DNA of 64,000 bases, from the NCBI RefSeq assembly GCF_009733795.1, contig NZ_WNXX01000006.1:62001-126000 (forward strand), in the 5' to 3' direction. The notes under the pieces are model-generated. The model did no database searches. It had not been told where the DNA came from and was given only the letters and a program-made list of their open reading frames with translations. The position numbers were made by a program, and so were the translations under genes. This document shows, one piece after another, positions 37,374 through 44,992 of the stretch (position 1 is its first letter; every line of letters begins with the position of its first letter). This stretch comes from Actinotalea caeni. Its GTDB lineage: Bacteria; Actinomycetota; Actinomycetes; Actinomycetales; Beutenbergiaceae.

Positions 37374-38627
37374 GTGAGGATCCTCGTCATCGGTTCCGGC
37401 GCGCGCGAGCACGCCATCGCCCGGGCTCTGGCCCTCGACCCGGCGACCTCCGCGGTCGTCGTCGCCCCCGGCAACCCCGGCACCGCGACGCTGCCGGGCG
37501 CGGAGAACGCCGCCGTCGACCCGCTCGACCCGGCGGCGGTGACCGCGCTGGCGCAGCGGCTCGAGGCCGACCTCGTCGTCGTCGGGCCGGAGGCGCCGCT
37601 GGTCGCGGGGGTGGCCGACGCCGTGCGCGCGGCTGGCATCCCGGTGTTCGGCCCGGACGCCGCCGCGGCGCGGCTCGAGGGGTCGAAGGCGTTCGCCAAG
37701 GACGTCATGGCCGCCGCCGCGGTGCCGACCGCGATGGCGCACGTGTGCTCCTCGCTCGCCGAGGTCGAGGCCGCGCTCGACGCGTTCGGGGCGCCCTACG
37801 TCGTCAAGGACGACGGGCTCGCCGCCGGCAAGGGCGTCGTCGTGACCGACGACCGCGCCGCCGCGCTCGCGCACGCGGCGAGCTGCCTGGAGCACGCCCA
37901 GGTCGTCGTCGAGGAGTACCTCGACGGCCCCGAGGTCTCGCTGTTCTGCCTGTCCGACGGCGAGACGGTCGTCCCGCTCGCGCCCGCGCAGGACTACAAG
38001 CGGCTGCTCGACGACGACGCCGGTCCCAACACCGGCGGCATGGGCGCCTACTCGCCGCTGACCTGGGCGCCGGCCGGGCTCACGGACGAGGTCGTCGAGC
38101 GGGTCGCGCTGCCCGCGGTGCGGGAGCTCGCCCGCCGCGGCACCCCGTTCGTCGGGCTGCTCTACTGCGGGCTGGCGCTCACCTCGCGGGGGCTGCGCGT
38201 CGTCGAGTTCAACGCACGCTTCGGCGACCCCGAGACGCAGGTGGTCCTGGCCCGGTTGCGGTCCTCGCTCGCGACCGCGCTGCACGCGGCGGCGACCGGT
38301 GCGCTCGCGAGCCTGCCGCCGCTGCGCTGGTCCGACGAGGCCGCCGTCACCGTCGTCGTCTCCGCGCACGGCTACCCCGAGGCGCCGCGCAAGGGCGACC
38401 CGATCACCGGCGTCGAGGCAGCCGAGGCGCTCGACGGCGTGCACGTGCTGCACGCGGGCACCGCGGCCGACGACGCTGGCCGGCTGGTGACCGCGGGCGG
38501 CCGCGTGCTCTCGGTCGTCGGGACCGGTGCCGACGTCGCCGCCGCGCGGGCCGCCGCCTACGCGGGCGTCGCCGAGATCGCGATCGACGGCGCGCACCAC
38601 CGCACGGACATCGCCGCCGGCCGCTGA
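37374..38627 (+). CDS. purD: Phosphoribosylamine-glycine ligase (GARS)
   Basis: A 417-residue ATP-grasp enzyme joining phosphoribosylamine and glycine, step 2 of purine synthesis. GSGAREHAIARAL at residues 6-18, VVVGPEAPLVAGVAD, VKDDGLAAGKGVVV, LDGPEVSLFCLSDG, QDYKRLLDDDAGPNTGGMGAYSP and FNARFGDPETQVVL cover the family signatures. GTG start at 37374 with -10 TAGGGT (37360-37365) 8 nt upstream gives a leaderless mRNA independent of aceAB. Confidence 0.97.
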   Translation: MRILVIGSGAREHAIARALALDPATSAVVVAPGNPGTATLPGAENAAVDPLDPAAVTALAQRLEADLVVVGPEAPLVAGVADAVRAAGIPVFGPDAAAARLEGSKAFAKDVMAAAAVPTAMAHVCSSLAEVEAALDAFGAPYVVKDDGLAAGKGVVVTDDRAAALAHAASCLEHAQVVVEEYLDGPEVSLFCLSDGETVVPLAPAQDYKRLLDDDAGPNTGGMGAYSPLTWAPAGLTDEVVERVALPAVRELARRGTPFVGLLYCGLALTSRGLRVVEFNARFGDPETQVVLARLRSSLATALHAAATGALASLPPLRWSDEAAVTVVVSAHGYPEAPRKGDPITGVEAAEALDGVHVLHAGTAADDAGRLVTAGGRVLSVVGTGADVAAARAAAYAGVAEIAIDGAHHRTDIAAGR

Positions 38628-38658
38628 CGGCGCCCCCGCCGCGGCGGTCGTCAGGTGG

Positions 38659-39600
38659 TCAGGTGGTCGCGACGCGCTTGGTGAACGTCGCCACCGTGCG
38701 GACCGGGCGGAACCCGGCCGAGGCGTAGAGACCGCCCGCGCCGGTCGGGTTGTCGGAGTCGACCGAGAGGTCGACGACGTCGTAGCGGCCGGACGCCGCG
38801 GCGTCCGCGACCGTGGTCACGAGAGCGGCGCGCCCCAGCCCCTGGCCGCGCGCCTCGGGCCGCGTGCCGACGAGGCTGATGTAGAGCTCCCGCTCGACCC
38901 ACTGGCCGCACAGCACGTACGCGAGCACGACGCCGTCGTCGACGAGCACGCGCGAGTCGGCGGCGCGGAACGAGCGTGCCGAGACCATCTCGTCCCACGC
39001 CTCGCGGGTGCGGGCCGTCGAGCCCCAGTGCCCCGCGAACGCCTCGTTGTGCGCGAGCCGGGTCGCCTCGGACACGTCGTCGCCGAACGGCCGGATGCGG
39101 GGGTCGGGGACGGCGGCGACGGCGGGTCCGGGCAGCGGACGCGCCATGTCGGTGAACCAGCGGGCGGGTGCGTAGCCGGCGTCGGTGAGGAGCGGGCGCG
39201 CGTCGCTGCCCTCCTTGCCGCCGGAGGCGCGCATCAGCAGCGGCGCACCCGGGTGGCGCTCGCGGGCGACCGCGAGCGCGCGCGGCTCCATGCGGGCCAG
39301 CAGCGCGGTGCCGATGCCGCGCCCGCGCCAGTCCGGGTGGACGCCGCCGGTGAGGTCGGCGCGCGCCTCGCCGTCGGCGGTGAGCTGCAGGCTGACGCGC
39401 AGCTGGCCGAAGGCGACCATCACCTCGCCGTCCCACACCGCCCAGGAGTCCTGCGCGGCGTCGAACCCGTGCTCCTCGAGCTCCTCGGCGAGGTCCTCGG
39501 CGTCGTAGTACTCGTCGGTGTCGTCGACCTTCGCGAGCAGGTTGGTGAGGTCGGCCCACTGCGGCGTCGTCTCGGCGGTGAGCGCGGTCCAGGTCAGCAC
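38659..39600 (-). CDS. Tandem-domain GNAT acetyltransferase
   Basis: A 313-residue protein with two GNAT folds. The acetyl-CoA loops are GVHPDWRGRGIGTALL in the N-terminal half and GTRPEARGQGLGRAALV in the C-terminal half. The duplicated layout and length recall mycothiol synthase MshD, but the sequence is not distinctive enough to call it. GTG at 39600 has GGGGAGGA 7 nt upstream. The repeat island lies directly upstream; the gene is convergent with purD. Confidence 0.85.
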   Translation of the reverse strand: MLTWTALTAETTPQWADLTNLLAKVDDTDEYYDAEDLAEELEEHGFDAAQDSWAVWDGEVMVAFGQLRVSLQLTADGEARADLTGGVHPDWRGRGIGTALLARMEPRALAVARERHPGAPLLMRASGGKEGSDARPLLTDAGYAPARWFTDMARPLPGPAVAAVPDPRIRPFGDDVSEATRLAHNEAFAGHWGSTARTREAWDEMVSARSFRAADSRVLVDDGVVLAYVLCGQWVERELYISLVGTRPEARGQGLGRAALVTTVADAAASGRYDVVDLSVDSDNPTGAGGLYASAGFRPVRTVATFTKRVATT

Positions 39601-39657
39601 CGCGCCATCCTCCCCGCCCCGCCCGCTCCCCGCCACCGCAATACCCCGCACCCCACC

Positions 39658-39999
39658 CCCACTTTCACCGCACTTTGCAACAGCCCCCACTTTCACCGCA
39701 CTTTGGAGCAGTCCTACTTCACCGCACTTCCTGCCGCGGCCCGGTTTCACCGCACTTCCTGCTGCCTCTGCCGGATGGTGGTCAGGCGGGTCTGCCCCTG
39801 GCGGCCGCCGACAGGAGCCTGGACGCGGTCGTCGCAGCACGACGGCGAGGTGAGACGGCGCCGCTGTCGCACCCGAGCCGGACGGTGCCATCGGCAGAAG
39901 TGCGGTGAAGCCAAGGGGCGGCAGAAAGTGCGGTGTAAGCGGAGCCTGTTGCAAAGTGCGGTGAAACCGCAGGGTGTTGCACAGTGCGGTGAAAGTGGG
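39658..39999. repeat. Symmetrical intergenic repeat: four CACCGCAC then four GTGCGGTG
   Basis: The gap 39601-39999 holds four forward copies of TTTCACCGCACTT-like sequence (39663-39676, 39691-39704, 39718-39729, 39745-39757) followed by four inverted copies (39898-39909, 39926-39935, 39954-39966, 39982-39994). The outer 16-mer CCCACTTTCACCGCAC (39658-39673) is perfectly inverted at 39984-39999, and a 20-bp perfect pair joins 39663-39682 with 39947-39966. No gene is credible inside it. Confidence 0.85.
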
Positions 40000-41013
40000 T
40001 CAGGCGGGCGCTGTGGTTGTGGTGGGGGTGGGGGTGGGGGTGGGGGTGGGGATCGGGGCCTGGGTGGGGGAGAAGGCGCGGCGGTAGCGCTGGGGTGAGG
40101 TGCCGAGGACGGTCTGGAAGTGGGCGCGGAGGACGGCGGCGGAGCCGAAGCCGACCTCGCGGGCGATCGTCTCGACCGAGGAGTCGGTGGCCTCCAGCAG
40201 CTCGCGGGCGCGGAGCACGCGCTGCTGCAGCAGCCACTTGTGGGGCGTCGTGCCGGTCTCGGCGACGAAGCGGCGCGCGAAGGTGCGCTCGGACATCAGC
40301 GCCCGCTTGGCGAGCGTGGGGACCGTGTGGGGCTCGTGGAGAGTCGCGAGCACCTCGTCCAGCAGCGGCTGCAGGCTCTCGGCCTGGCACTCCGGCACCG
40401 GGGTCGCGACGTACTGGCGCTGGCCGCCGTCGCGCTGCGGCGGCACCACCATGCGGCGCGCGATCGTCGTCGCCACCGAGGCGCCGTGCTCCCGGCGCAC
40501 CAGGTGCAGGCAGGCGTCGATCCCGGCGCTCGTGCCCGCGCTGGTGATGAGGCTGCCGTTGTCGACGAACAGCACGTCCATCGTGACGTCGACCTGCGGG
40601 AACCGCTCCTTGAACTGCTGCAGGTAGCGCCAGTGCGTCGTCGCGCGCTTGCCGTCGAGCAGGCCGGTCGCGGCGAGCACGAACGAGCCGCTGCAGATCG
40701 ACAGGACCGTCGCGCCGCGTGCGTGCGCCTCGCGGACGACGTCGAGCAGCTCGTCGGGGTAGTCCTCACGGATGCCGGACGCCGGCAGCACGACCAGGTC
40801 GGCCGTCGCCGCCTCGGACCAGTCGTGCGTCGGCAGGAAGCCCCCGCCCGTCATCACCTGCACCGGCTGCCCCGCGACGGGGCCGGCGCTGATGAACTCG
40901 AAGTCGGGGACGCCTTCCTCGGTGCGGTCCATGCCGAACACCTCGGACGCGACCGCGTGCTCGAAGGGCGCCATCGGCTCGGTCAGGAGGGCGACCACCC
41001 GCTGCAGTGCCAT
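40000..41013 (-). CDS. GlxA-family (DJ-1/PfpI plus AraC) transcriptional regulator
   Basis: A 337-residue regulator: a DJ-1/PfpI-like amidotransferase fold (residues 5-190, with Cys in TVLSICSGSFVLAATGLLDGKRATTHW) and a C-terminal AraC double HTH (residues 215-310, KRALMSERTFARRFVAETGTTPHKWLLQQR...). The last 20 residues are a Pro-Thr repeat encoded by a hexanucleotide tandem repeat. -10 TACGGT on the minus strand (41020-41025) lies 6 nt before the ATG. The role is unknown; relatives respond to nitrogen or amine compounds. It is divergent from a small membrane protein. Confidence 0.9.
   Translation of the reverse strand: MALQRVVALLTEPMAPFEHAVASEVFGMDRTEEGVPDFEFISAGPVAGQPVQVMTGGGFLPTHDWSEAATADLVVLPASGIREDYPDELLDVVREAHARGATVLSICSGSFVLAATGLLDGKRATTHWRYLQQFKERFPQVDVTMDVLFVDNGSLITSAGTSAGIDACLHLVRREHGASVATTIARRMVVPPQRDGGQRQYVATPVPECQAESLQPLLDEVLATLHEPHTVPTLAKRALMSERTFARRFVAETGTTPHKWLLQQRVLRARELLEATDSSVETIAREVGFGSAAVLRAHFQTVLGTSPQRYRRAFSPTQAPIPTPTPTPTPTTTTAPA
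40023..40051 (+). repeat. TGGGGG hexanucleotide tandem repeat within the 3' end of the GlxA-type gene
   Basis: Four TGGGGG units plus TGGGG, giving five consecutive G runs (40024-40051) and a sixth at 40055-40058. It encodes (Pro-Thr)n on the minus strand. G-run spacing of one base favours a stable G-quadruplex on the plus strand. Confidence 0.9.
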
Positions 41014-41019
41014 GCACCC

Positions 41020-41078
41020 ACCGTACGTGGCAGGAATCCTGCGTGCAATGGCATCTCGGCCACTCGTGGCAGAAACCG
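41020..41078. promoter_or_regulatory. Control region between GlxA-type gene and small membrane gene
   Basis: A minus-strand -10 TACGGT is at 41020-41025. GCAGGAATCCTGC (41030-41042) is a perfect odd palindrome. GTGGCAG occurs twice (about 41027 and 41066), followed by related AANCC(T/G)TGC blocks, a direct repeat with roughly 39 bp spacing that could hold two regulator dimers. Confidence 0.5.
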
Positions 41079-41099
41079 TGCGAGCGCAGGATGGATGCC

Positions 41100-41306
41100 A
41101 TGGACATCCTGCTGATCGCCCTCGTGATCCTCGGCCTGATCTACCTGCTGCACCGCGACGACGAGACGGTGCTGATGGTCCCCTACACGCTGGTCGACCG
41201 CGACGTCGAGCGCGTGCAGGCCGACCTCCGCGCCGGCGCCGACCGGCTCGCCCGCGACGCCTACCCCAGCGCCGTGCTCAGCGACGCCTGGGAGCGCCGC
41301 GCATGA
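41100..41306 (+). CDS. Small single-pass membrane protein, unknown
   Basis: About 68 residues: an N-terminal hydrophobic helix (MDILLIALVILGLIYLL) and a charged cytoplasmic tail (DRDVERVQADLRAGADRLARDAYPSAVLSDAWERRA). AGGA precedes ATG 41100 by 8 nt; an in-frame ATG at 41091 is possible. No family recognised. It is divergent from the GlxA-type gene and may be its target. A strong terminator follows. Confidence 0.6.
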   Translation: MDILLIALVILGLIYLLHRDDETVLMVPYTLVDRDVERVQADLRAGADRLARDAYPSAVLSDAWERRA

Positions 41307-41323
41307 CACCCGCCCACCACGCA

Positions 41324-41364
41324 CGACGGCGGCCGGTCACCACGAGGGTGACCGGCCGCCGTCG
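41324..41364. terminator. Bidirectional terminator
   Basis: A perfect 17-bp stem CGACGGCGGCCGGTCAC with its complement around a 7-nt loop, between the small membrane gene and the convergent end of the sugar ABC operon. Confidence 0.9.
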
Positions 41365-41375
41365 CGTCGGGCGGC

Positions 41376-42284
41376 TCAGCCCTTGACGGCCCCCGACGTG
41401 AGACCGCGGACGAAGAACCGCTGCAGGAACACGAACACCACGATCGGCAGCGCCATCGAGATGAAGGCGCCGGCCGTCAGCAGCTCCGCGCCCTGACCCT
41501 GGGTGCCGAGCAGCTGCTGCAGCTGCACGATCACCGTCGCGTTGGTCGGGAGCAGGAACAGCTTGGCGATCAGCAGGTCGTTCCAGACCCAGAGGAACTG
41601 CAGCGTCGCGAACGCCGCCATCGCCGGGATCGACATCGGCGCCACCAGTCGCCAGAACGTCTGGTAGTGGCTGGCGCCGTCGATCTTGGCCGACTCCACG
41701 ACCGAGTACGGCAGCGTCGCCATGTAGTTGCGCAGCGTGTAGAGGCACAGCGGCATGCCGAACCCGGTGTGCAGCAGCCAGATCGCCACGAACTGCCCGG
41801 AGATGCCGATCCCGTAGGGGCCGAGCAGGTACAGCATCGGCTGCAGGGCGACCTGGATCGGCACCACCATGACGGCGACGATCACCACGAACAGGATCTC
41901 CTTGCCGGGGAACTCCATGAACGTGAAGGCGTAGGCCGCGAACGCGGCGAACATGATCGGCAGGATCGTCGCGGGGATCGACACCACGAGGGTGTTGAGG
42001 AACCCCATCGCCATGTTCGAGCCCTCGAGCACGCCCGCGTAGTTGTCGAGCGTCCAGCCCTGCTCGACCGGGTTGAACAGCGCGGTCCACCAGCCCGAGG
42101 TGGAGACCGCCTCGCGGCTGCGGAACGAGCTGACCAGCAGGCCCAGGGTCGGCACCGACCACAGGAAGGCCAGCACGACCATCACGATGATCGAGGTCCA
42201 GCTCCGGGGCCGGCCGTCCTTCATGTACGACGGCTGCCGCTTGGACTTCTTCGCGACCCGGGGGGCGTCGGCGACGGCGCTCAT
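41376..42284 (-). CDS. Sugar ABC transporter permease (MalG type)
   Basis: A 302-residue inner-membrane permease with six predicted helices. The EAA loop contacting the ATPase is ESAKIDGASHYQTFWRLVAPMS. It is last in a three-gene operon; its ATG overlaps the upstream permease stop by four bases (ATGA). With its partner it forms the channel for an oligosaccharide. No ATPase gene follows, so a shared MsiK/UgpC-type ATPase encoded elsewhere is presumed. Confidence 0.93.
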   Translation of the reverse strand: MSAVADAPRVAKKSKRQPSYMKDGRPRSWTSIIVMVVLAFLWSVPTLGLLVSSFRSREAVSTSGWWTALFNPVEQGWTLDNYAGVLEGSNMAMGFLNTLVVSIPATILPIMFAAFAAYAFTFMEFPGKEILFVVIVAVMVVPIQVALQPMLYLLGPYGIGISGQFVAIWLLHTGFGMPLCLYTLRNYMATLPYSVVESAKIDGASHYQTFWRLVAPMSIPAMAAFATLQFLWVWNDLLIAKLFLLPTNATVIVQLQQLLGTQGQGAELLTAGAFISMALPIVVFVFLQRFFVRGLTSGAVKG

Positions 42285-43396
42285 CGGCCCTGCTCCTTCC
42301 GGAAGTGGCGCACCTGGTAGATGAGGATCGGCGTCACCAGGATCAGCAGGATCACGACGATCGCCGAGGCGCGTCCCGCGCGGCCCTGCGTGAACAGCTC
42401 CTGGAAGAACATCAGCGCGATCACGTTGGTGCGGTAGTTGCCGTTCGTGAGCACGTAGACGATGTCGAAGACCTTCAGCACCAGGATCACGACCGTGATG
42501 AAGACCGTGATGATCGTGCCCTTGATCTGCGGGATGATCACCTTGAAGAAGACCTGACGCTCGTTGGCGCCGTCGATCCGGGCGGCCTCCAGGGTCTCGT
42601 CCGGCACGGCCTTGATCGCGCCGGAGAGCAGCACCATCGCGAACCCGGACTGCATCCAGATGAGGATGAGCATCATCAGCAGCGAGTTGAGCCGCGCGGT
42701 GTCCTGCTGGATCCAGTCGATCGAGGTCCCGAGGATCGCGTTGAGGATGCCGATGTTGGGGTTGGCGCTGTAGATCAGCACGCCCCAGATCGTCGAGGCA
42801 CCGACGAACGAGACCGCCATCGGCAGGAAGATCAGGCTCTTGGCGACGTTCTCGCCCTTGGCGGAGAGCCGGTCGGCGAACAGCGCCACCGCGATGCCGA
42901 TGACCACCGTCAGCGCCGGCACGATGATCAGCCACAGCGCGTTGTTCGTCAGCGCCAGCCAGAACGCGGAGTCGGCGAAGATCGACCGGTAGTTGTCGAG
43001 GCCGACGTATCTGGTGCTGTCGTTGTTGGCGAAGCTGTAGTTGATCGTCTGGATCGTCGGGTACAGCAGCATCAGCCCGATGAGCCCGAACGCCGGCAGC
43101 ACGAACGCGTAGGGGATCAGCCCCTGCGACAACCGCTGCGGCAGCGACTCGATCGTGACGTTGATGAAGTAGAACAGCAGCGCGGCCCCGCCGAGCCCGG
43201 CGACCATGCCGACCAGCGCCATGAGGACGCGGTTGTGGAAGTACCACCCGGGGTAGTACGCCAGCGACAGGAACACGTTGGCGGTCAGCCACGCGACCAC
43301 GCACACCCCGAGGATCCCCACGAGCATCCGCAGGGGTCGAGCGGGTGAACCACCTCGCCTGACGGTGGTCGGAGGTGTCTGGGCGACGGCGGTCAT
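42281..43396 (-). CDS. Sugar ABC transporter permease (MalF type)
   Basis: A 371-residue permease. Two extra N-terminal helices precede the six-helix core, as in MalF-like subunits; the EAA loop is LEAARIDGANERQVFFKVIIPQIKG. The ATG overlaps the binding-protein stop (ATGA) and the stop overlaps the next ATG, so the three subunits are translated together. The substrate is set by the binding protein and is unknown. Confidence 0.93.
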   Translation of the reverse strand: MTAVAQTPPTTVRRGGSPARPLRMLVGILGVCVVAWLTANVFLSLAYYPGWYFHNRVLMALVGMVAGLGGAALLFYFINVTIESLPQRLSQGLIPYAFVLPAFGLIGLMLLYPTIQTINYSFANNDSTRYVGLDNYRSIFADSAFWLALTNNALWLIIVPALTVVIGIAVALFADRLSAKGENVAKSLIFLPMAVSFVGASTIWGVLIYSANPNIGILNAILGTSIDWIQQDTARLNSLLMMLILIWMQSGFAMVLLSGAIKAVPDETLEAARIDGANERQVFFKVIIPQIKGTIITVFITVVILVLKVFDIVYVLTNGNYRTNVIALMFFQELFTQGRAGRASAIVVILLILVTPILIYQVRHFRKEQGR

Positions 43397-44781
43397 GACT
43401 CCGACTCGTCCTCGGCCTCGTCGTCGGTGGGCCACGTCCGCTCGATCTCGGCCGTGACCTCCTCCGCCGTCTTGTCGCCGCGCAGCCACTCGACCATGCC
43501 GGTCCAGAAGGTGCCGCCGCCGACGGCGTTGGGCATGAGGTCGGAGCCGTCGAACCGGAACACGTCCGCCGCGGCGACGATCTCCGCCGTCTGGCGGGTG
43601 ATCTCGTCCGCGTACTGGCTGGCGTCGAAGGTCGTGTGCGGGGACAGCCAGCCGCCGGCCGACGCCCACTCGCCGCCGAACTGGTCGGAGGTGATGAACT
43701 CCATGACGGCGATCGCGTCGGGGTCGTTGCCGTTCATCAGTGCCGCGATGTCACCGCCGCCCATGATCGGCTGGCCGTCGTACTCGGAGTCCGCGGCCCG
43801 CGGGAACACGAACAGCCCGACCTGGTTGTCGAGGTCGGCCTGCACGTCGTCGGGCAGGAAGCCCGTGACGAAGTTGCCCTGCCGCTCCAGCATGCACTTC
43901 GGCGGGTCGTCGAACGCCGGGAGCATCGCGTCGCTGAACGGTGTCGAGAGCACCCCGGACGGGCCGCCGAGCACGTTGCCCTCGGTCTGCAGCAGCTCGC
44001 CGTAGGCGTCGAAGGCGGCGACGACGCGCTCGTCGTCGAACGGGATCTCGTGCGAGGTCCACTGGTCGTACACGTCCGGCCCCCAGAGCCGGAGCATGTA
44101 CTCCTCGATCCAGTCGGTGCCGACCCAGCCGGTCGCCTGGTCCGAGCCCCAGCCCATGCACCAGGGTGTGATGCCGTCGGCCTTGATCTCCTCGGCCACC
44201 GCGTCGAGCTCGTCGAGGTCCGCCGGCTCGGTGTTGTAGCCGCCGGCCTCGTACGCCTCGGCCGGGTACCAGACGATCGACTTGACCGCCATCCGCATCG
44301 GCGCGCCGTACACGCGGCCGTTCATGCGGGCCGACTCCAGGAAGCCCGGCACCAGCGTGCGGTCGAGCGCGTCGAAGTCGAGGTAGGTGTCGATCGGCTG
44401 GATGTAGCCGTCCTCGGCGAGCTCGAGCAGACCGCCCGGCTGCGGGAAGATCGCGATGTCCGGGGCCTGGCCGGAGTTGGTGCGGAGCCGGATCGTGTTC
44501 GTGAAGTCCTGGTCGGCCGTGTACTGGATCGTGATGCCGCTCTCGGCCTCGAACTCCTCCAGCGACGCGAGGAAGCCTTCCTGCTCCTGGCCTCCGAACG
44601 CGCCCAGGATCGTCACGACGCCGTCGCCGTCGGCCTCGGCGTTGTCGGCGATGCCCTCGCCACCGCCGCCGGGTGCGCCACCGCCGCCCTGGTTCGGGTT
44701 GTTCAGACAGCCGGTCAGGATCATCGCCCCGGCTGTGGCGGTGCACGCCAGCGCCACCAGGCGCCGCCTGAGTCCTCGCAT
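43393..44781 (-). CDS. Sugar-binding lipoprotein of ABC importer
   Basis: A 462-residue extracellular solute-binding protein (family 1). MRGLRRRLVALACTATAG with lipobox LTGC (Cys25) anchors it, followed by a Gly-rich linker and the two-lobed domain (VVTILGAFGGQEQEGFLASLEEFEAES...). ATG 44781 has GAGGGAG 5 nt upstream. It is larger than MalE-type proteins and has an acidic tail. It heads the operon with two permeases; no regulator is adjacent, and the upstream gap of 211 bp (44782-44992) shows only GTTGTACCGT-like sequence that might include a promoter. Confidence 0.92.
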   Translation of the reverse strand: MRGLRRRLVALACTATAGAMILTGCLNNPNQGGGGAPGGGGEGIADNAEADGDGVVTILGAFGGQEQEGFLASLEEFEAESGITIQYTADQDFTNTIRLRTNSGQAPDIAIFPQPGGLLELAEDGYIQPIDTYLDFDALDRTLVPGFLESARMNGRVYGAPMRMAVKSIVWYPAEAYEAGGYNTEPADLDELDAVAEEIKADGITPWCMGWGSDQATGWVGTDWIEEYMLRLWGPDVYDQWTSHEIPFDDERVVAAFDAYGELLQTEGNVLGGPSGVLSTPFSDAMLPAFDDPPKCMLERQGNFVTGFLPDDVQADLDNQVGLFVFPRAADSEYDGQPIMGGGDIAALMNGNDPDAIAVMEFITSDQFGGEWASAGGWLSPHTTFDASQYADEITRQTAEIVAAADVFRFDGSDLMPNAVGGGTFWTGMVEWLRGDKTAEEVTAEIERTWPTDDEAEDESES

Positions 44782-44992
44782 CGCGACTCCCTCGTCCGTG
44801 TGTGCGAAAGGGGTCGCCGACAGCCACCCCCCGATCGGCACGGTACAACCGGACAACTACCGGTGTGGGGGAGTACCGGGGCCGCCGGGCGCTGTTATCG
44901 AACTGAGACCTCGCCGGGCGCAGTGCTCGACGGCGTCTCGCCGGTGCCCGAGGTGCCCGACGGCGCCCGGTCGCCCGGTGGTCGAGCGCGCG

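Noticed and set aside
38659..39600. Mycothiol synthase (mshD) naming for the tandem GNAT gene
   Set aside because: Length and double-domain layout fit, but without an alignment the substrate residues cannot be judged.
39658..39999. CRISPR-like array
   Set aside because: Repeats are short (12-16 bp), unevenly spaced, and switch orientation half-way; no cas genes are near.
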